The position numbers and the translations under genes were made by a program. The notes beneath the pieces are model-generated. The model saw nothing but the letters and a program-made list of their open reading frames with translations, did no database searches and had not been told where the DNA came from. Shown here piece by piece: positions 1 to 6,192 of a stretch of DNA of 7,419 nucleotides (the stretch's first letter is position 1; each line of letters begins with the position of its first letter). The stretch is taken from the NCBI GenBank assembly GCA_020430865.1, contig JAGQIY010000717.1:1-7419 (forward strand), given 5' to 3'. The DNA is from Myxococcales bacterium (GTDB taxonomy: Bacteria; Myxococcota; Polyangia; Polyangiales; Polyangiaceae).

Positions 1-770
1 ACCCAGAGCACCACCTGATGCTGACCCTGGCGGTTCCCGGAGTGCTCGTTGGCTTCGCCGGCCTCGGGATTGCCTGGTTCTTCTACATCTCCAAGAACGG
101 TCAGCCCGCCCAGGAGCTCGCGGAGAAGGCACCCGGGGTGCACCGCTTCCTGATGAACAAGTGGTGGGTCGACGAGTTCTACGAGGAGACCTTCATCGGC
201 GCCGTGGACGCGCTCGCGGAGTTCTTCACCTGGGCAGACAAGTGGATCGTCGATGGCATCGTCGCTCGGCTCACCGCCGGCATCGTCCAGGTCACCGGCA
301 CGGTCCTGCGCTACGCGCAGACCGGCAGGGTGCAGGCGTACGCTGCCGCCATGGTGCTGGGCACTGCGTGCCTGGGGTGGTTCATGCTCACCCCCCACGC
401 GAACGCGAAGCCGTTCGAGAACCATCGCACCGGGAGCTACCGCATGGAAGCGGCCCCTGGCCTGGGCTACAGCTACCGCTGGAGCAGCAAGCAGGGCGAC
501 GGGGACTTCCAGTACGATGCCGGGGATGAGTTCGGCGACAACCGAACCACCAGCTTCAACCTGGAACGAGGCGCAGCCCGCACCGTTCGTCTGGAGGTGC
601 AGGACGCCTTCGGCCATCACTCGAGCTGGGAGAACGAGGTCGCGCGGCCGAAGGACGAGCGGCCGCCTGGATCTGCTCCAGCCAACATGGCGATTCAACA
701 AGACGATCAAGGCCGTCCGCACTTGGTGCTACCGCCAGGCCATCCGGCTCCGCAGGGAGACTCGCAGTGA
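1..770 (+). CDS. nuoL: NADH-quinone oxidoreductase subunit L, C-terminal part, with PKD-like extension (5' partial)
   Basis: This is the end of NuoL, the distal antiporter-like membrane subunit of respiratory complex I, which couples NADH oxidation to proton pumping. The frame is open from base 3, and the gene start lies outside the window. Numbering from the Met at 18, residues 3-24 form a hydrophobic helix (TM15 of the family). The NuoL signature NKWWVDEFYEETFI follows at 47-60. Residues 60-105 are an amphipathic stretch ending in QTGRVQ, corresponding to the lateral helix that braces the other pumping subunits, and 107-124 form the final membrane helix. NuoL normally ends about here. This protein continues for about 125 hydrophilic residues, of which roughly 138-210 resemble a PKD/Ig-like beta-sandwich (YSYRW, then GDGDF, then TVRLEVQDAFG), followed by a Pro-rich tail. 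In the known NuoL topology the C-terminus is periplasmic, which would suit such a domain. The stop overlaps the nuoM start. The NuoL call is firm; the fold of the extension is inference. Confidence 0.95.
   Translation, partial: PEHHLMLTLAVPGVLVGFAGLGIAWFFYISKNGQPAQELAEKAPGVHRFLMNKWWVDEFYEETFIGAVDALAEFFTWADKWIVDGIVARLTAGIVQVTGTVLRYAQTGRVQAYAAAMVLGTACLGWFMLTPHANAKPFENHRTGSYRMEAAPGLGYSYRWSSKQGDGDFQYDAGDEFGDNRTTSFNLERGAARTVRLEVQDAFGHHSSWENEVARPKDERPPGSAPANMAIQQDDQGRPHLVLPPGHPAPQGDSQ
755..759 (+). promoter_or_regulatory. Shine-Dalgarno site of nuoM
   Basis: GGGAG lies 7 bases before the GTG at 767. It sits inside the last codons of nuoL and supports the GTG that overlaps the nuoL stop (GTGA) over the internal ATG at 914, which has no comparable site. 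Confidence 0.7.
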
Positions 771-2617
771 ACTCGCTCTCAAGCACTTTGGTCCAGGCTT
801 GGCCCTACGCGGCTGCGTTCGCTCTGGGCGCGCTGATCCCGCGTCGGGAGTCCAAGTTCGAGCGCTTCGCGCTCGGCCTGGTAGGGCTCCTGGCGGCCGC
901 GTTCATCGGCTCGATGTGGCCCGAGAAGGCTGTCGAGACCGCCGCGGCGCCCGCCGTCGAGTGGGATCAGCTGCTGAACGTCATCGTGTTCCTGCCCATC
1001 GTTGGGGCGGTCGCGATCCTCTTCATGCCTCGGCAGTCGCCGAAGCTCCTGCGCCGCGTGACGATGGTGGTGCTCGGGGTCGACTTCATCGCCTCGCTGT
1101 GGCTGCTCAAGGCGCCGATGACCGACGGCTGGCACTTCCAGTACGTGCGCGAGTGGCTTCCAGGGTTTGGCATTCGCTATCACGTCGCGGTGGACGGTAT
1201 CAGCGTCTGGCTCGTCATCCTGTCCACCTTCACGACGCCCCTCGCCGCATACGCTAGCTTCGGTTCCCTGAAGAAGCGCACGAAGGACCTGTGCTTCAGC
1301 TTGCTGCTGCTGCACGGAGCGATGCTCGGCGCGTTCGTGAGCCTCGACCTGTTCCTGTTCTACGTGTTCTGGGAGCTGATGCTGGTTCCGATGCTGATCC
1401 TGATCGGCATCTGGGGTGGCGTGGAGAAGATCAAGGCGTCCTACAAGTTCTTCCTCTACACGATGGCGGGCAGCATGATGATGCTCGCGGCCATCCTGTA
1501 CATGGTGTGGACCCACGAGCAGCTGGCGGGCTACGTCACCTTCGACTACCTCGCCCTGAGCCGGCTCGTGCTCCCGAAGACCGCGGCCTACCTCTGCTTC
1601 GCCGCATTCGCGCTGGCGTTCTTGATCAAGGTGCCGATGTTCCCGCTGCACACCTGGCTACCAGACGCGCACGTCCAGGCGCCGACGGGCGGCTCGGTCA
1701 TCCTGGCAGCGGTGCTGCTGAAGCTCGGAACGTACGCCTACATCCGCTTCTGCATGGGTATGTTCGCTGGGCCGGCCTACGCGGCCGCCGCGAACCTGGC
1801 TGGGGTCGCCATCGGCGGTGGCATCCTCTACGCCGCGCTCGTCGCGTGGAAGCAGTCGGACATCAAGAAGCTGATCGCCTACTCCTCGGTGGCGCACCTG
1901 GGCTTCGTGATGCTGGGCTTGTTCACTGGAACGGAGGCGGGCATCGCGGGTGGCGTGCTGCAGATGGTCAACCACGGCATCTCCACCGGCGCGCTCTTCA
2001 TCCTGGTCGGTGTGATCTACGACCGGCGGCACACCCGTCTCGTGAGTGAGTTCGGTGGCCTCGCCAAGGTGATGCCCATCTACACGGCATGTTTCGTCCT
2101 GATCACGATGTCCAGCATCGGTGTCCCCGGGACCAACGGCTTCGTGGGTGAGTTCATGGTGATCATGGGCTCCTTCACCTCCAGCGTGCTCGGTAGCCAC
2201 GGCAAGCTCCAGGGAGGGCTGGCCGCCTTCGGCGTGATCCTCGCTGCGGTCTACATGCTGAGCATGGTGCAGAAGACCTTCTTCGGTCCGCTGTCCAACC
2301 CGAAGAACAAGCACCTCAAGGATCTGAACATCCGCGAGACCGTGGTCCTCGCGCCGCTGATCGCGATGGTGTTCGTGCTGGGCCTGTTCCCGAACCTGTT
2401 CCTCGACCGCATGAAGTCGAGCGTATCCGGCGTGACGGCGCGCTTCATGGACTCGACTCGTGAGTTCCGCAACGCGATGGACACCGACCCGGACCGCGCC
2501 GTGTTGCTCCCTCGGCTCTCCGGAGCCCTGAGCTCGGGTTACCCCGAGGATCCGAAGAAACAACAAGAGGCTGCTGAGGGTGCGACCGCCGCGCTCGACA
2601 AGGAGAGCGCACAATGA
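767..2617 (+). CDS. nuoM: NADH-quinone oxidoreductase subunit M
   Basis: NuoM is one of the three antiporter-like proton-channel subunits in the membrane arm of complex I. The 616-residue product is about 100 residues longer than E. coli NuoM (509). The conserved core starts near residue 66 (WDQLLNVIVFLPIVGAV). Core residues thought to carry protons are present: Glu203 in FYVFWELMLVP (E. coli E144), Lys288 in FLIKVPMFPLHTWLPDAH (K234), Lys319 in LLKLGTY (K265), His377 in SSVAHLGF, His403 in MVNHGISTGALF (H348) and Glu462 in TNGFVGEF (E407). These E. coli equivalences were assigned by hand alignment. Residues 1-65 are an extra N-terminal segment with two hydrophobic stretches (about 9-24 and 33-50). 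Residues after about 546 form a hydrophilic, charged tail. The GTG start overlaps the nuoL stop and the stop overlaps the nuoN start, which indicates translational coupling. Confidence 0.97.
   Translation: MNSLSSTLVQAWPYAAAFALGALIPRRESKFERFALGLVGLLAAAFIGSMWPEKAVETAAAPAVEWDQLLNVIVFLPIVGAVAILFMPRQSPKLLRRVTMVVLGVDFIASLWLLKAPMTDGWHFQYVREWLPGFGIRYHVAVDGISVWLVILSTFTTPLAAYASFGSLKKRTKDLCFSLLLLHGAMLGAFVSLDLFLFYVFWELMLVPMLILIGIWGGVEKIKASYKFFLYTMAGSMMMLAAILYMVWTHEQLAGYVTFDYLALSRLVLPKTAAYLCFAAFALAFLIKVPMFPLHTWLPDAHVQAPTGGSVILAAVLLKLGTYAYIRFCMGMFAGPAYAAAANLAGVAIGGGILYAALVAWKQSDIKKLIAYSSVAHLGFVMLGLFTGTEAGIAGGVLQMVNHGISTGALFILVGVIYDRRHTRLVSEFGGLAKVMPIYTACFVLITMSSIGVPGTNGFVGEFMVIMGSFTSSVLGSHGKLQGGLAAFGVILAAVYMLSMVQKTFFGPLSNPKNKHLKDLNIRETVVLAPLIAMVFVLGLFPNLFLDRMKSSVSGVTARFMDSTREFRNAMDTDPDRAVLLPRLSGALSSGYPEDPKKQQEAAEGATAALDKESAQ
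2600..2605 (+). promoter_or_regulatory. Shine-Dalgarno site of nuoN
   Basis: AAGGAG lies 8 bases before the ATG at 2614, within the last codons of nuoM. It fixes the nuoN start that shares ATGA with the nuoM stop. Confidence 0.8.
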
Positions 2618-4158
2618 ATCTGCTGTTCCCTCTCTCGCCCCTGCTGGCGGTTGGTTTTGGCGCGCTGCTCCTGATGCTCGCTGAGGCTTTCGGCAAGCCT
2701 CAGATCGACAAGGAGCTGCACGGCACCGAACACATCGTGGACGCTGGCGCGGGTCGCAGCGGTGAGCTGGGCCTCGGCGCCGCGGTGATCCTGTTCGCTG
2801 GGGCGGTGCTGAGCGTCGCGGTCTGGATGGTTGGACCCGCGAACCTCCCGGAGCTGAAGCTCCTCGAGCCCTGGCTGGTGATGGATCGCGTCGCGCTCTT
2901 CATGAGCTTCGTGCTGTGTCTGGGCGGCGCCTTCGCCGCCTTGCTGGCAGGCGGGTACCTGCCTGAGCACCGCATCGACCGCGGTGAGTTCTTCCCGCTG
3001 GTCATCCTCGCCACCTTCGGTGCCCAGGTGCTGGCGGCTTCGGGGGATCTGCTGAGCTTGTTCATCGGCCTGGAGACCATGAGTCTCGGCGTGTACGCCC
3101 TGATCGGGCTGCGCCGGGGTAGCCCCCGCGCCGCCGAAGCGTCCCTCAAGTACTTCCTGCTCGGCAGCTTCGCTGCTGCGCTGATGCTGTTTGGTGCCGC
3201 GCTGTTGTACGGCGCGACGGGGCACACCGATCTCAAGGGGATCGGCGACGCGGTCGCCAGCATCGGTCAGCCCGACAGCAAGGTGAACGCGGCGCTGATC
3301 GTGCTTGGGCTCGTCCTCAACCTGGCGGGTCTGGCGTTCAAGGTCAGCGCGGTGCCATTCCACATGTGGACTCCCGACGCCTACGAGGGCGCTCCGACGC
3401 CAGCGACGACCTTCATGGCAGTGGCGGTGAAGACCGCGGCGTTCGCCGTGATGATGCGAGTGCTGCTGACCAGCTTCGGAGACGAGCGCTTGATGAGCTG
3501 GGGTACTGGCTGGCCGCCGGTGCTGGCGTTCCTCGCCATCCTGACGATGACCGTCGCCAACTTGATTGCCGGTCGTCAGGAGTCGGTCAAGCGCATGCTC
3601 GCTTACTCCTCGATCGCCCACGCTGGGTACGTGCTCGTCGGCTTGGTGGCGACCATGCGTGCTCCCGCCGAGGGCCAGGCCAGCGTGATGTTCTATCTGC
3701 TGACCTACACCGTGTCGACGGCGGGTGCCTTCGGTGCGCTGATTCTGTGCGGCAGCCGAGGCGCCGAGGCGGTGAGCTACGAGGACCTCGCGGGCCTGGG
3801 CAAGCGCCACCCTGCGGCGGCTCTGGCGTTCACGGTGTTCCTGCTATCGCTCGCCGGCATGCCCCCCACCGCCGGCTTCTTCGGCAAGCTATACGTGTTC
3901 CGCGCGGCAATCGACAGCGAGCTCTACCTGCTCGCGGTGCTCGGTCTGCTCAACAGCTTGCTGGGCGCCTACTATTACTTGCGGGTGATCGTGTTCATGT
4001 ACTTCCGGGAGCCCGCGCCTGGCGCTCCGCTCGCCGTGCCGATGCGCTCGGGCCTGGTGACGGGCGCGCTGGTCATCGCTGGGTTCTTGGTGCTGGCGCT
4101 GGGGATCGCGCCAGGCACGCCGCTGGCGATGGCCGTGGGTGCAGTCGCTGCGCCTTGA
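2614..4158 (+). CDS. nuoN: NADH-quinone oxidoreductase subunit N
   Basis: NuoN is the antiporter-like subunit of complex I closest to the quinone module. The product has 514 residues (E. coli 485) and is hydrophobic along its length, with about 14 membrane helices. Family residues recognised by hand are Glu154 in IGLETMSLGVYAL (E. coli E133), Lys179 in EASLKYFLLGSF (K158), Lys243 in AFKVSAVPFHMWTPDAYEGAP (K217), Lys273 in AVKTAAF (K247) and Lys425 in GFFGKLYVF (K395). Lysine in place of the NuoM glutamate at this last position is a NuoN hallmark. A charged segment at about residues 28-51, between the first two helices, is longer than in E. coli. The gene starts with the ATG overlapping the nuoM stop and is the last nuo gene here; a hairpin and convergent genes follow. 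Confidence 0.97.
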   Translation: MNLLFPLSPLLAVGFGALLLMLAEAFGKPQIDKELHGTEHIVDAGAGRSGELGLGAAVILFAGAVLSVAVWMVGPANLPELKLLEPWLVMDRVALFMSFVLCLGGAFAALLAGGYLPEHRIDRGEFFPLVILATFGAQVLAASGDLLSLFIGLETMSLGVYALIGLRRGSPRAAEASLKYFLLGSFAAALMLFGAALLYGATGHTDLKGIGDAVASIGQPDSKVNAALIVLGLVLNLAGLAFKVSAVPFHMWTPDAYEGAPTPATTFMAVAVKTAAFAVMMRVLLTSFGDERLMSWGTGWPPVLAFLAILTMTVANLIAGRQESVKRMLAYSSIAHAGYVLVGLVATMRAPAEGQASVMFYLLTYTVSTAGAFGALILCGSRGAEAVSYEDLAGLGKRHPAAALAFTVFLLSLAGMPPTAGFFGKLYVFRAAIDSELYLLAVLGLLNSLLGAYYYLRVIVFMYFREPAPGAPLAVPMRSGLVTGALVIAGFLVLALGIAPGTPLAMAVGAVAAP

Positions 4159-4185
4159 AGCGCGACACCCTCACCCCCAACCAAA

Positions 4186-4229
4186 CCAGCCTCGAGGGCT
4201 GCCCTGCATCGCCGGGCGGCCCTTGCTGG
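4186..4229. terminator. Hairpin terminator between convergent genes
   Basis: A ten-pair stem with one G-U wobble forms between 4195-4204 (AGGGCTGCCC) and 4214-4223 (GGGCGGCCCT), with a 9-base loop. A second stem outside it pairs CCAGC (4186-4190) with GCTGG (4225-4229). It lies 27 bases after the nuoN stop and 9 bases after the stop of the - strand lipoprotein gene. Read on the - strand it is followed by TTTGGTT, a modest U-rich tail. On the + strand no U tract follows. It probably terminates the lipoprotein transcript and may slow or stop nuo transcription. Confidence 0.6.
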
Positions 4230-4238
4230 CTCGTGAGC

Positions 4239-4847
4239 TCAGGGTTTCGCCGAGTCGGCCGTCGTTGGTGAGGACCCCAGATCGAACTCCAGAGCCTCTG
4301 GAGCCTTGAGCTGCGGCTCGTAGCGCAAGCGCATGCGACCCGCCGCTTCGGGGATCTCGAAGGTCACGAACGCGCGTACGGTGTCCTCCGCCTCCAGCGG
4401 CTCGTGGCGCAGGTCGGGCTCGCAGCCGCCGAAGACTGGCCGATACGCCTTTCCCTCGGGATCCACCAGTCGGGCATAGAACGGGTTCGCGGGGACCGGC
4501 TGCTTGGTGGACTTGCCCCGGATCTCCACCTCTACCCCGAGGCGTGTGTAGCCGGTCTTGACGTGGTGCCACGCAGGGGGCGGACACGTCTTCGCGCCGA
4601 GGACTGTCATCTCGTAGCTCGGGGCGTGCGCGACCTGTCCGATTCCGCGAGGCTTTCCGCCGACGTCGTTGGCTTCGGCCGAGCTTTCCGGCGCGAGCTT
4701 CTCCGCAGGACCGGCGTCCGGGGGAGGCTCGATGGGGCTCGGCTCGGGCTTCGACTTGCAGGCTGTCGCGCTCAGGGCGAGCAGCCCACAAACCAGAGCG
4801 CGCGCCCGGTTGGGACGCGCGCTGCCGTTGGTTTCCTCGATGCTCAT
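4239..4847 (-). CDS. Lipoprotein with DUF4352-like domain, diverged third copy
   Basis: A 202-residue predicted lipoprotein of unknown function. The ATG at 4847 is preferred because GGGAG precedes it by 4 bases and the signal peptide then reads naturally; an upstream in-frame TTG at 4871 has no such support. An Arg-containing n-region (RPNRARA) leads into a hydrophobic stretch and the lipobox region SATAC, with the lipidated Cys at 30. A Pro/Glu/Ala-rich linker of about 40 residues follows. The C-terminal half matches the two upstream genes in order and spacing: C88, then RLGVEVEI, YARLVDPEGKAY, GGCEPDL with C142, AFVTFEIPE and EFDLG. This is the layout of DUF4352-type Ig-like domains. It lacks the near-identity of the other two copies, so it is an older relative. 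It sits 52 bases after the neighbouring lipoprotein gene and may be co-transcribed with it. Confidence 0.85.
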   Translation of the reverse strand: MSIEETNGSARPNRARALVCGLLALSATACKSKPEPSPIEPPPDAGPAEKLAPESSAEANDVGGKPRGIGQVAHAPSYEMTVLGAKTCPPPAWHHVKTGYTRLGVEVEIRGKSTKQPVPANPFYARLVDPEGKAYRPVFGGCEPDLRHEPLEAEDTVRAFVTFEIPEAAGRMRLRYEPQLKAPEALEFDLGSSPTTADSAKP

Positions 4848-4851
4848 GCCG

Positions 4852-4856
4852 CTCCC
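4852..4856 (-). promoter_or_regulatory. Shine-Dalgarno site of the diverged lipoprotein
   Basis: Read on the - strand this is GGGAG, 4 bases before the ATG at 4847. The spacing is short but the site is the best nearby and decides the start in favour of this ATG. Confidence 0.5.
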
Positions 4857-4899
4857 ACCAGGTTCTAGCAACGGCGTCGCAAAGCGGAAAAGTTCGGCG

Positions 4900-5472
4900 T
4901 TACTTGGCTGCCGAGACCTCGCCGATGTCGAACTTCACGTTCTGCTTCGGCCCCATGAAGGTGGTGTGGTCGTAGGCGAACTTGAGTCCCTTCGCGCTCT
5001 CGCCGACTTCGAAGGTGACCCAGCCCTTCGCCTTCTCACCCTTGTTCAGGCTGCCGCTCTGCAGGCGCGGCTCGCAGCCACCCATGTAGCTGTATTTGTA
5101 GGTGAGGCCCTCGTCGTCGACGATCTTCATGTTGTAGGTCGCCGGCGTGACGGGCTGATCCGCGATGGACTCGAAGGTCATCTCCACGGCGATCAAGCGA
5201 TGGCCAGCCTTCTTCAGCTGCGCTTTTTCGTAGTAGCGCGGCTTGCATTCCTTCGCCTCGCTGACCTTGATCTTGTAGTCGAGCTGCGTCGCTTCTTCTC
5301 CCAGCTTGAACACCTTGTCGGCGGCTGGGGCAGCGGTTGCAGTCGAGGTTGCGGTGGCGGTCGCTATTGGGTCTTCGGTAGCGACCGGAGTCTCTTCCTG
5401 CTTCTTCTTGCAGGCGAGCAGACCCCCAATCACGATTAGGGCAAGGACGAGTGTGTCTCTACGAGTGTTCAT
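4900..5472 (-). CDS. Lipoprotein with DUF4352-like domain, tandem copy 2
   Basis: A 190-residue predicted lipoprotein of unknown function. The ATG at 5472 has AGGAG 8 bases upstream and gives a textbook signal peptide: MNTRRDT, a hydrophobic core, then LLAC with the lipidated Cys at 21, followed by KKK. The next 30 residues are a Thr/Ala/Pro/Glu linker with alternating Ala-Thr. Residues about 56-185 match the DUF4352 pattern: FKLGEEATQLDYKIKVSE, a beta strand HRLIAVEMTFES, KIVDDEGLTYKY, GGCEPRL, NKGEKAKGWVTFEVGESAKG and a terminal strand NVKFDIG. Two more cysteines, C76 and C133, are shared with both neighbours. From residue 59 to the end it differs from the next gene at only 22 of 132 aligned positions (hand count). 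DUF4352 domains occur in exported proteins whose roles are mostly unknown, so no function is claimed. Confidence 0.9.
   Translation of the reverse strand: MNTRRDTLVLALIVIGGLLACKKKQEETPVATEDPIATATATSTATAAPAADKVFKLGEEATQLDYKIKVSEAKECKPRYYEKAQLKKAGHRLIAVEMTFESIADQPVTPATYNMKIVDDEGLTYKYSYMGGCEPRLQSGSLNKGEKAKGWVTFEVGESAKGLKFAYDHTTFMGPKQNVKFDIGEVSAAK
5311..5409 (-). repeat. Ala/Thr-rich low-complexity linker of tandem copy 2
   Basis: Codes residues 22-54, with alternating Ala-Thr (ATATATSTATAAPA). It tethers the folded domain to the lipid anchor and differs in length and sequence from the matching linker at 6037-6129, whereas the domain itself is well conserved. Confidence 0.6.
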
Positions 5473-5518
5473 GCTCGACGCTCCTTTCGAGAACGGCTTG
5501 GCGAGCCGTCGGAGCTTA
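5473..5518 (-). repeat. Duplicated 5' leader, copy next to 5472
   Basis: The segment before the ATG at 5472 resembles the one before 6192 (6193-6241). Both contain, on the - strand, TAAG, then an identical CGGCTCGCCAA (5498-5508 and 6221-6231), then CTCGA or GTCGA and AAAGGA. The duplication therefore included the leader and perhaps the promoter. I could not assign clear -35/-10 boxes. Confidence 0.5.
5481..5485 (-). promoter_or_regulatory. Shine-Dalgarno site of tandem copy 2
   Basis: AGGAG on the - strand, within AAAGGAGC, 8 bases before the ATG at 5472. It supports this start over a longer in-frame reading from 5565, which would place 31 unlikely residues in front of the signal peptide. 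Confidence 0.75.
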
Positions 5519-5550
5519 TTCGAGCCTGGCCCGACCCTGCTACGAAGCAA

Positions 5551-5583
5551 TGCAGGGCCGCGCACAATAGCGACGGCCCTGCA
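5551..5583 (-). terminator. 10-bp inverted repeat between the tandem lipoprotein genes
   Basis: TGCAGGGCCG (5551-5560) and CGGCCCTGCA (5574-5583) are perfect inverted repeats around a 13-base loop, 43 bases after the stop of the upstream copy on the - strand. No clear U tract follows (the next - strand bases are TTGCTTCG), so termination may be weak or factor-dependent. A further CCCTGC at 5535-5540 can pair with 5552-5557 instead, giving two mutually exclusive hairpins. It could be a partial terminator, an mRNA-stabilising hairpin or a protein-binding dyad. Confidence 0.4.
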
Positions 5584-5625
5584 GGACGTTGTTCGGTTCG
5601 CGCCTCCACTGGCGCGAGATTTGGC

Positions 5626-6192
5626 TTACTTGGCGGGGACGTCGCCCAAGTCGAACTTCACGTTCTGCTTGGGACCGATGAACGTCGTGTGGTCATAAGC
5701 GAACTTCAGCCCCTTGGCCTTGTCGCCCACCTCGAAGGTGACCCAGCCCTTGACCTTCTCACCCTTGTTCAGACTGCCGGTCTGCAGGCGAGGCTCACAC
5801 TTGCCGCGGAAGCTGTACTTGTAGGTCAGCCCCTCGTCGTCGACGATCTTCATGGCGTACGTGCCAGGGGTGAACGGCTTGTCGCTGATCGATTCGATGG
5901 TCATCTCGACGGCGATCAGGCGGTGCCCTGCCTTCTTGAGCGATGCTTTCTCGTAGTAGCGGGGGGTGCACTGCTTCACCTCGCTGACCTTGATCTTGTA
6001 GTCCAGCTGGGTGGCTTCCTCGCCGACCTTGAATGTCTTGGCAGGAGCGGGCGCCGCGGAGGCGGTCGCCGTGGCGGTGGTCGTGGCAACCGGGTCCTCG
6101 GTTACGGGAGCGGGAGTTTCCTTCTTCTTGCACGCAAGCAGGCTGCCCATCACCAGCAGGGCAACGACCAATGTATCTCGGCGAGTGTTCAT
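5626..6192 (-). CDS. Lipoprotein with DUF4352-like domain, tandem copy 1
   Basis: A 188-residue predicted lipoprotein of unknown function, first in the - strand run. The ATG at 6192 gives the same signal peptide start as its neighbour (MNTRRDTLV), a hydrophobic core and LLAC with the lipidated Cys at 21, then KKK. AAAGGA lies 11 bases upstream, and a second purine run, GAGGA, directly abuts the ATG. A Thr/Ala/Pro linker spans about 22-52. Residues 54-186 form the DUF4352-like domain, with FKVGEEATQLDYKIKVSE, HRLIAVEMTIES, KIVDDEGLTYKY, CEPRLQTGSLNKGEKVKGWVTFE (split by no gap relative to copy 2) and NVKFDLG. C75 and C132 match C76 and C133 of copy 2. Substitutions scattered across the domain show that the duplication is not brand new. 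Starts further upstream would add residues before an already complete signal peptide and are not used. Confidence 0.9.
   Translation of the reverse strand: MNTRRDTLVVALLVMGSLLACKKKETPAPVTEDPVATTTATATASAAPAPAKTFKVGEEATQLDYKIKVSEVKQCTPRYYEKASLKKAGHRLIAVEMTIESISDKPFTPGTYAMKIVDDEGLTYKYSFRGKCEPRLQTGSLNKGEKVKGWVTFEVGDKAKGLKFAYDHTTFIGPKQNVKFDLGDVPAK
6037..6129 (-). repeat. Ala/Thr/Pro-rich low-complexity linker of tandem copy 1
   Basis: Codes residues 22-52 (TTTATATASAAPAPA in its middle), between the lipid-anchored Cys and the folded domain. It is two residues shorter than the equivalent linker of copy 2. Confidence 0.6.

Noticed and set aside
390..770. Frameshift or misassembly as the cause of the NuoL extension
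   Set aside because: The frame stays open, the residues form a coherent beta-rich pattern, and the stop couples precisely to the nuoM start with a ribosome site. A comparison with relatives would settle it.
253..1257. Long + strand frame crossing the nuoL/nuoM junction
   Set aside because: Arg/Ala/Ser-rich product with no motif, out of frame with two firmly identified genes.
2539..3810. Long open frame (over 400 codons) on the - strand across the end of nuoM and most of nuoN
   Set aside because: It lies opposite clearly recognised complex I genes, is rich in Arg, Gln, His and Glu with no domain pattern, and is the expected antisense shadow of high-GC codon use.
4669..5439. + strand open frame opposite two lipoprotein genes
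   Set aside because: The - strand frames have signal peptides, lipoboxes, ribosome sites and mutual homology. The + strand product is a Leu/Val/Gly/Arg-rich shadow, repeated in part opposite the paralog at 5689-6360.
5473..5565. Longer N-terminus for tandem copy 2 (start at 5565), and likewise 6193-6273 for copy 1
   Set aside because: It would put about 30 residues before a complete signal peptide. Both copies share the MNTRRDT start with ribosome sites just upstream.
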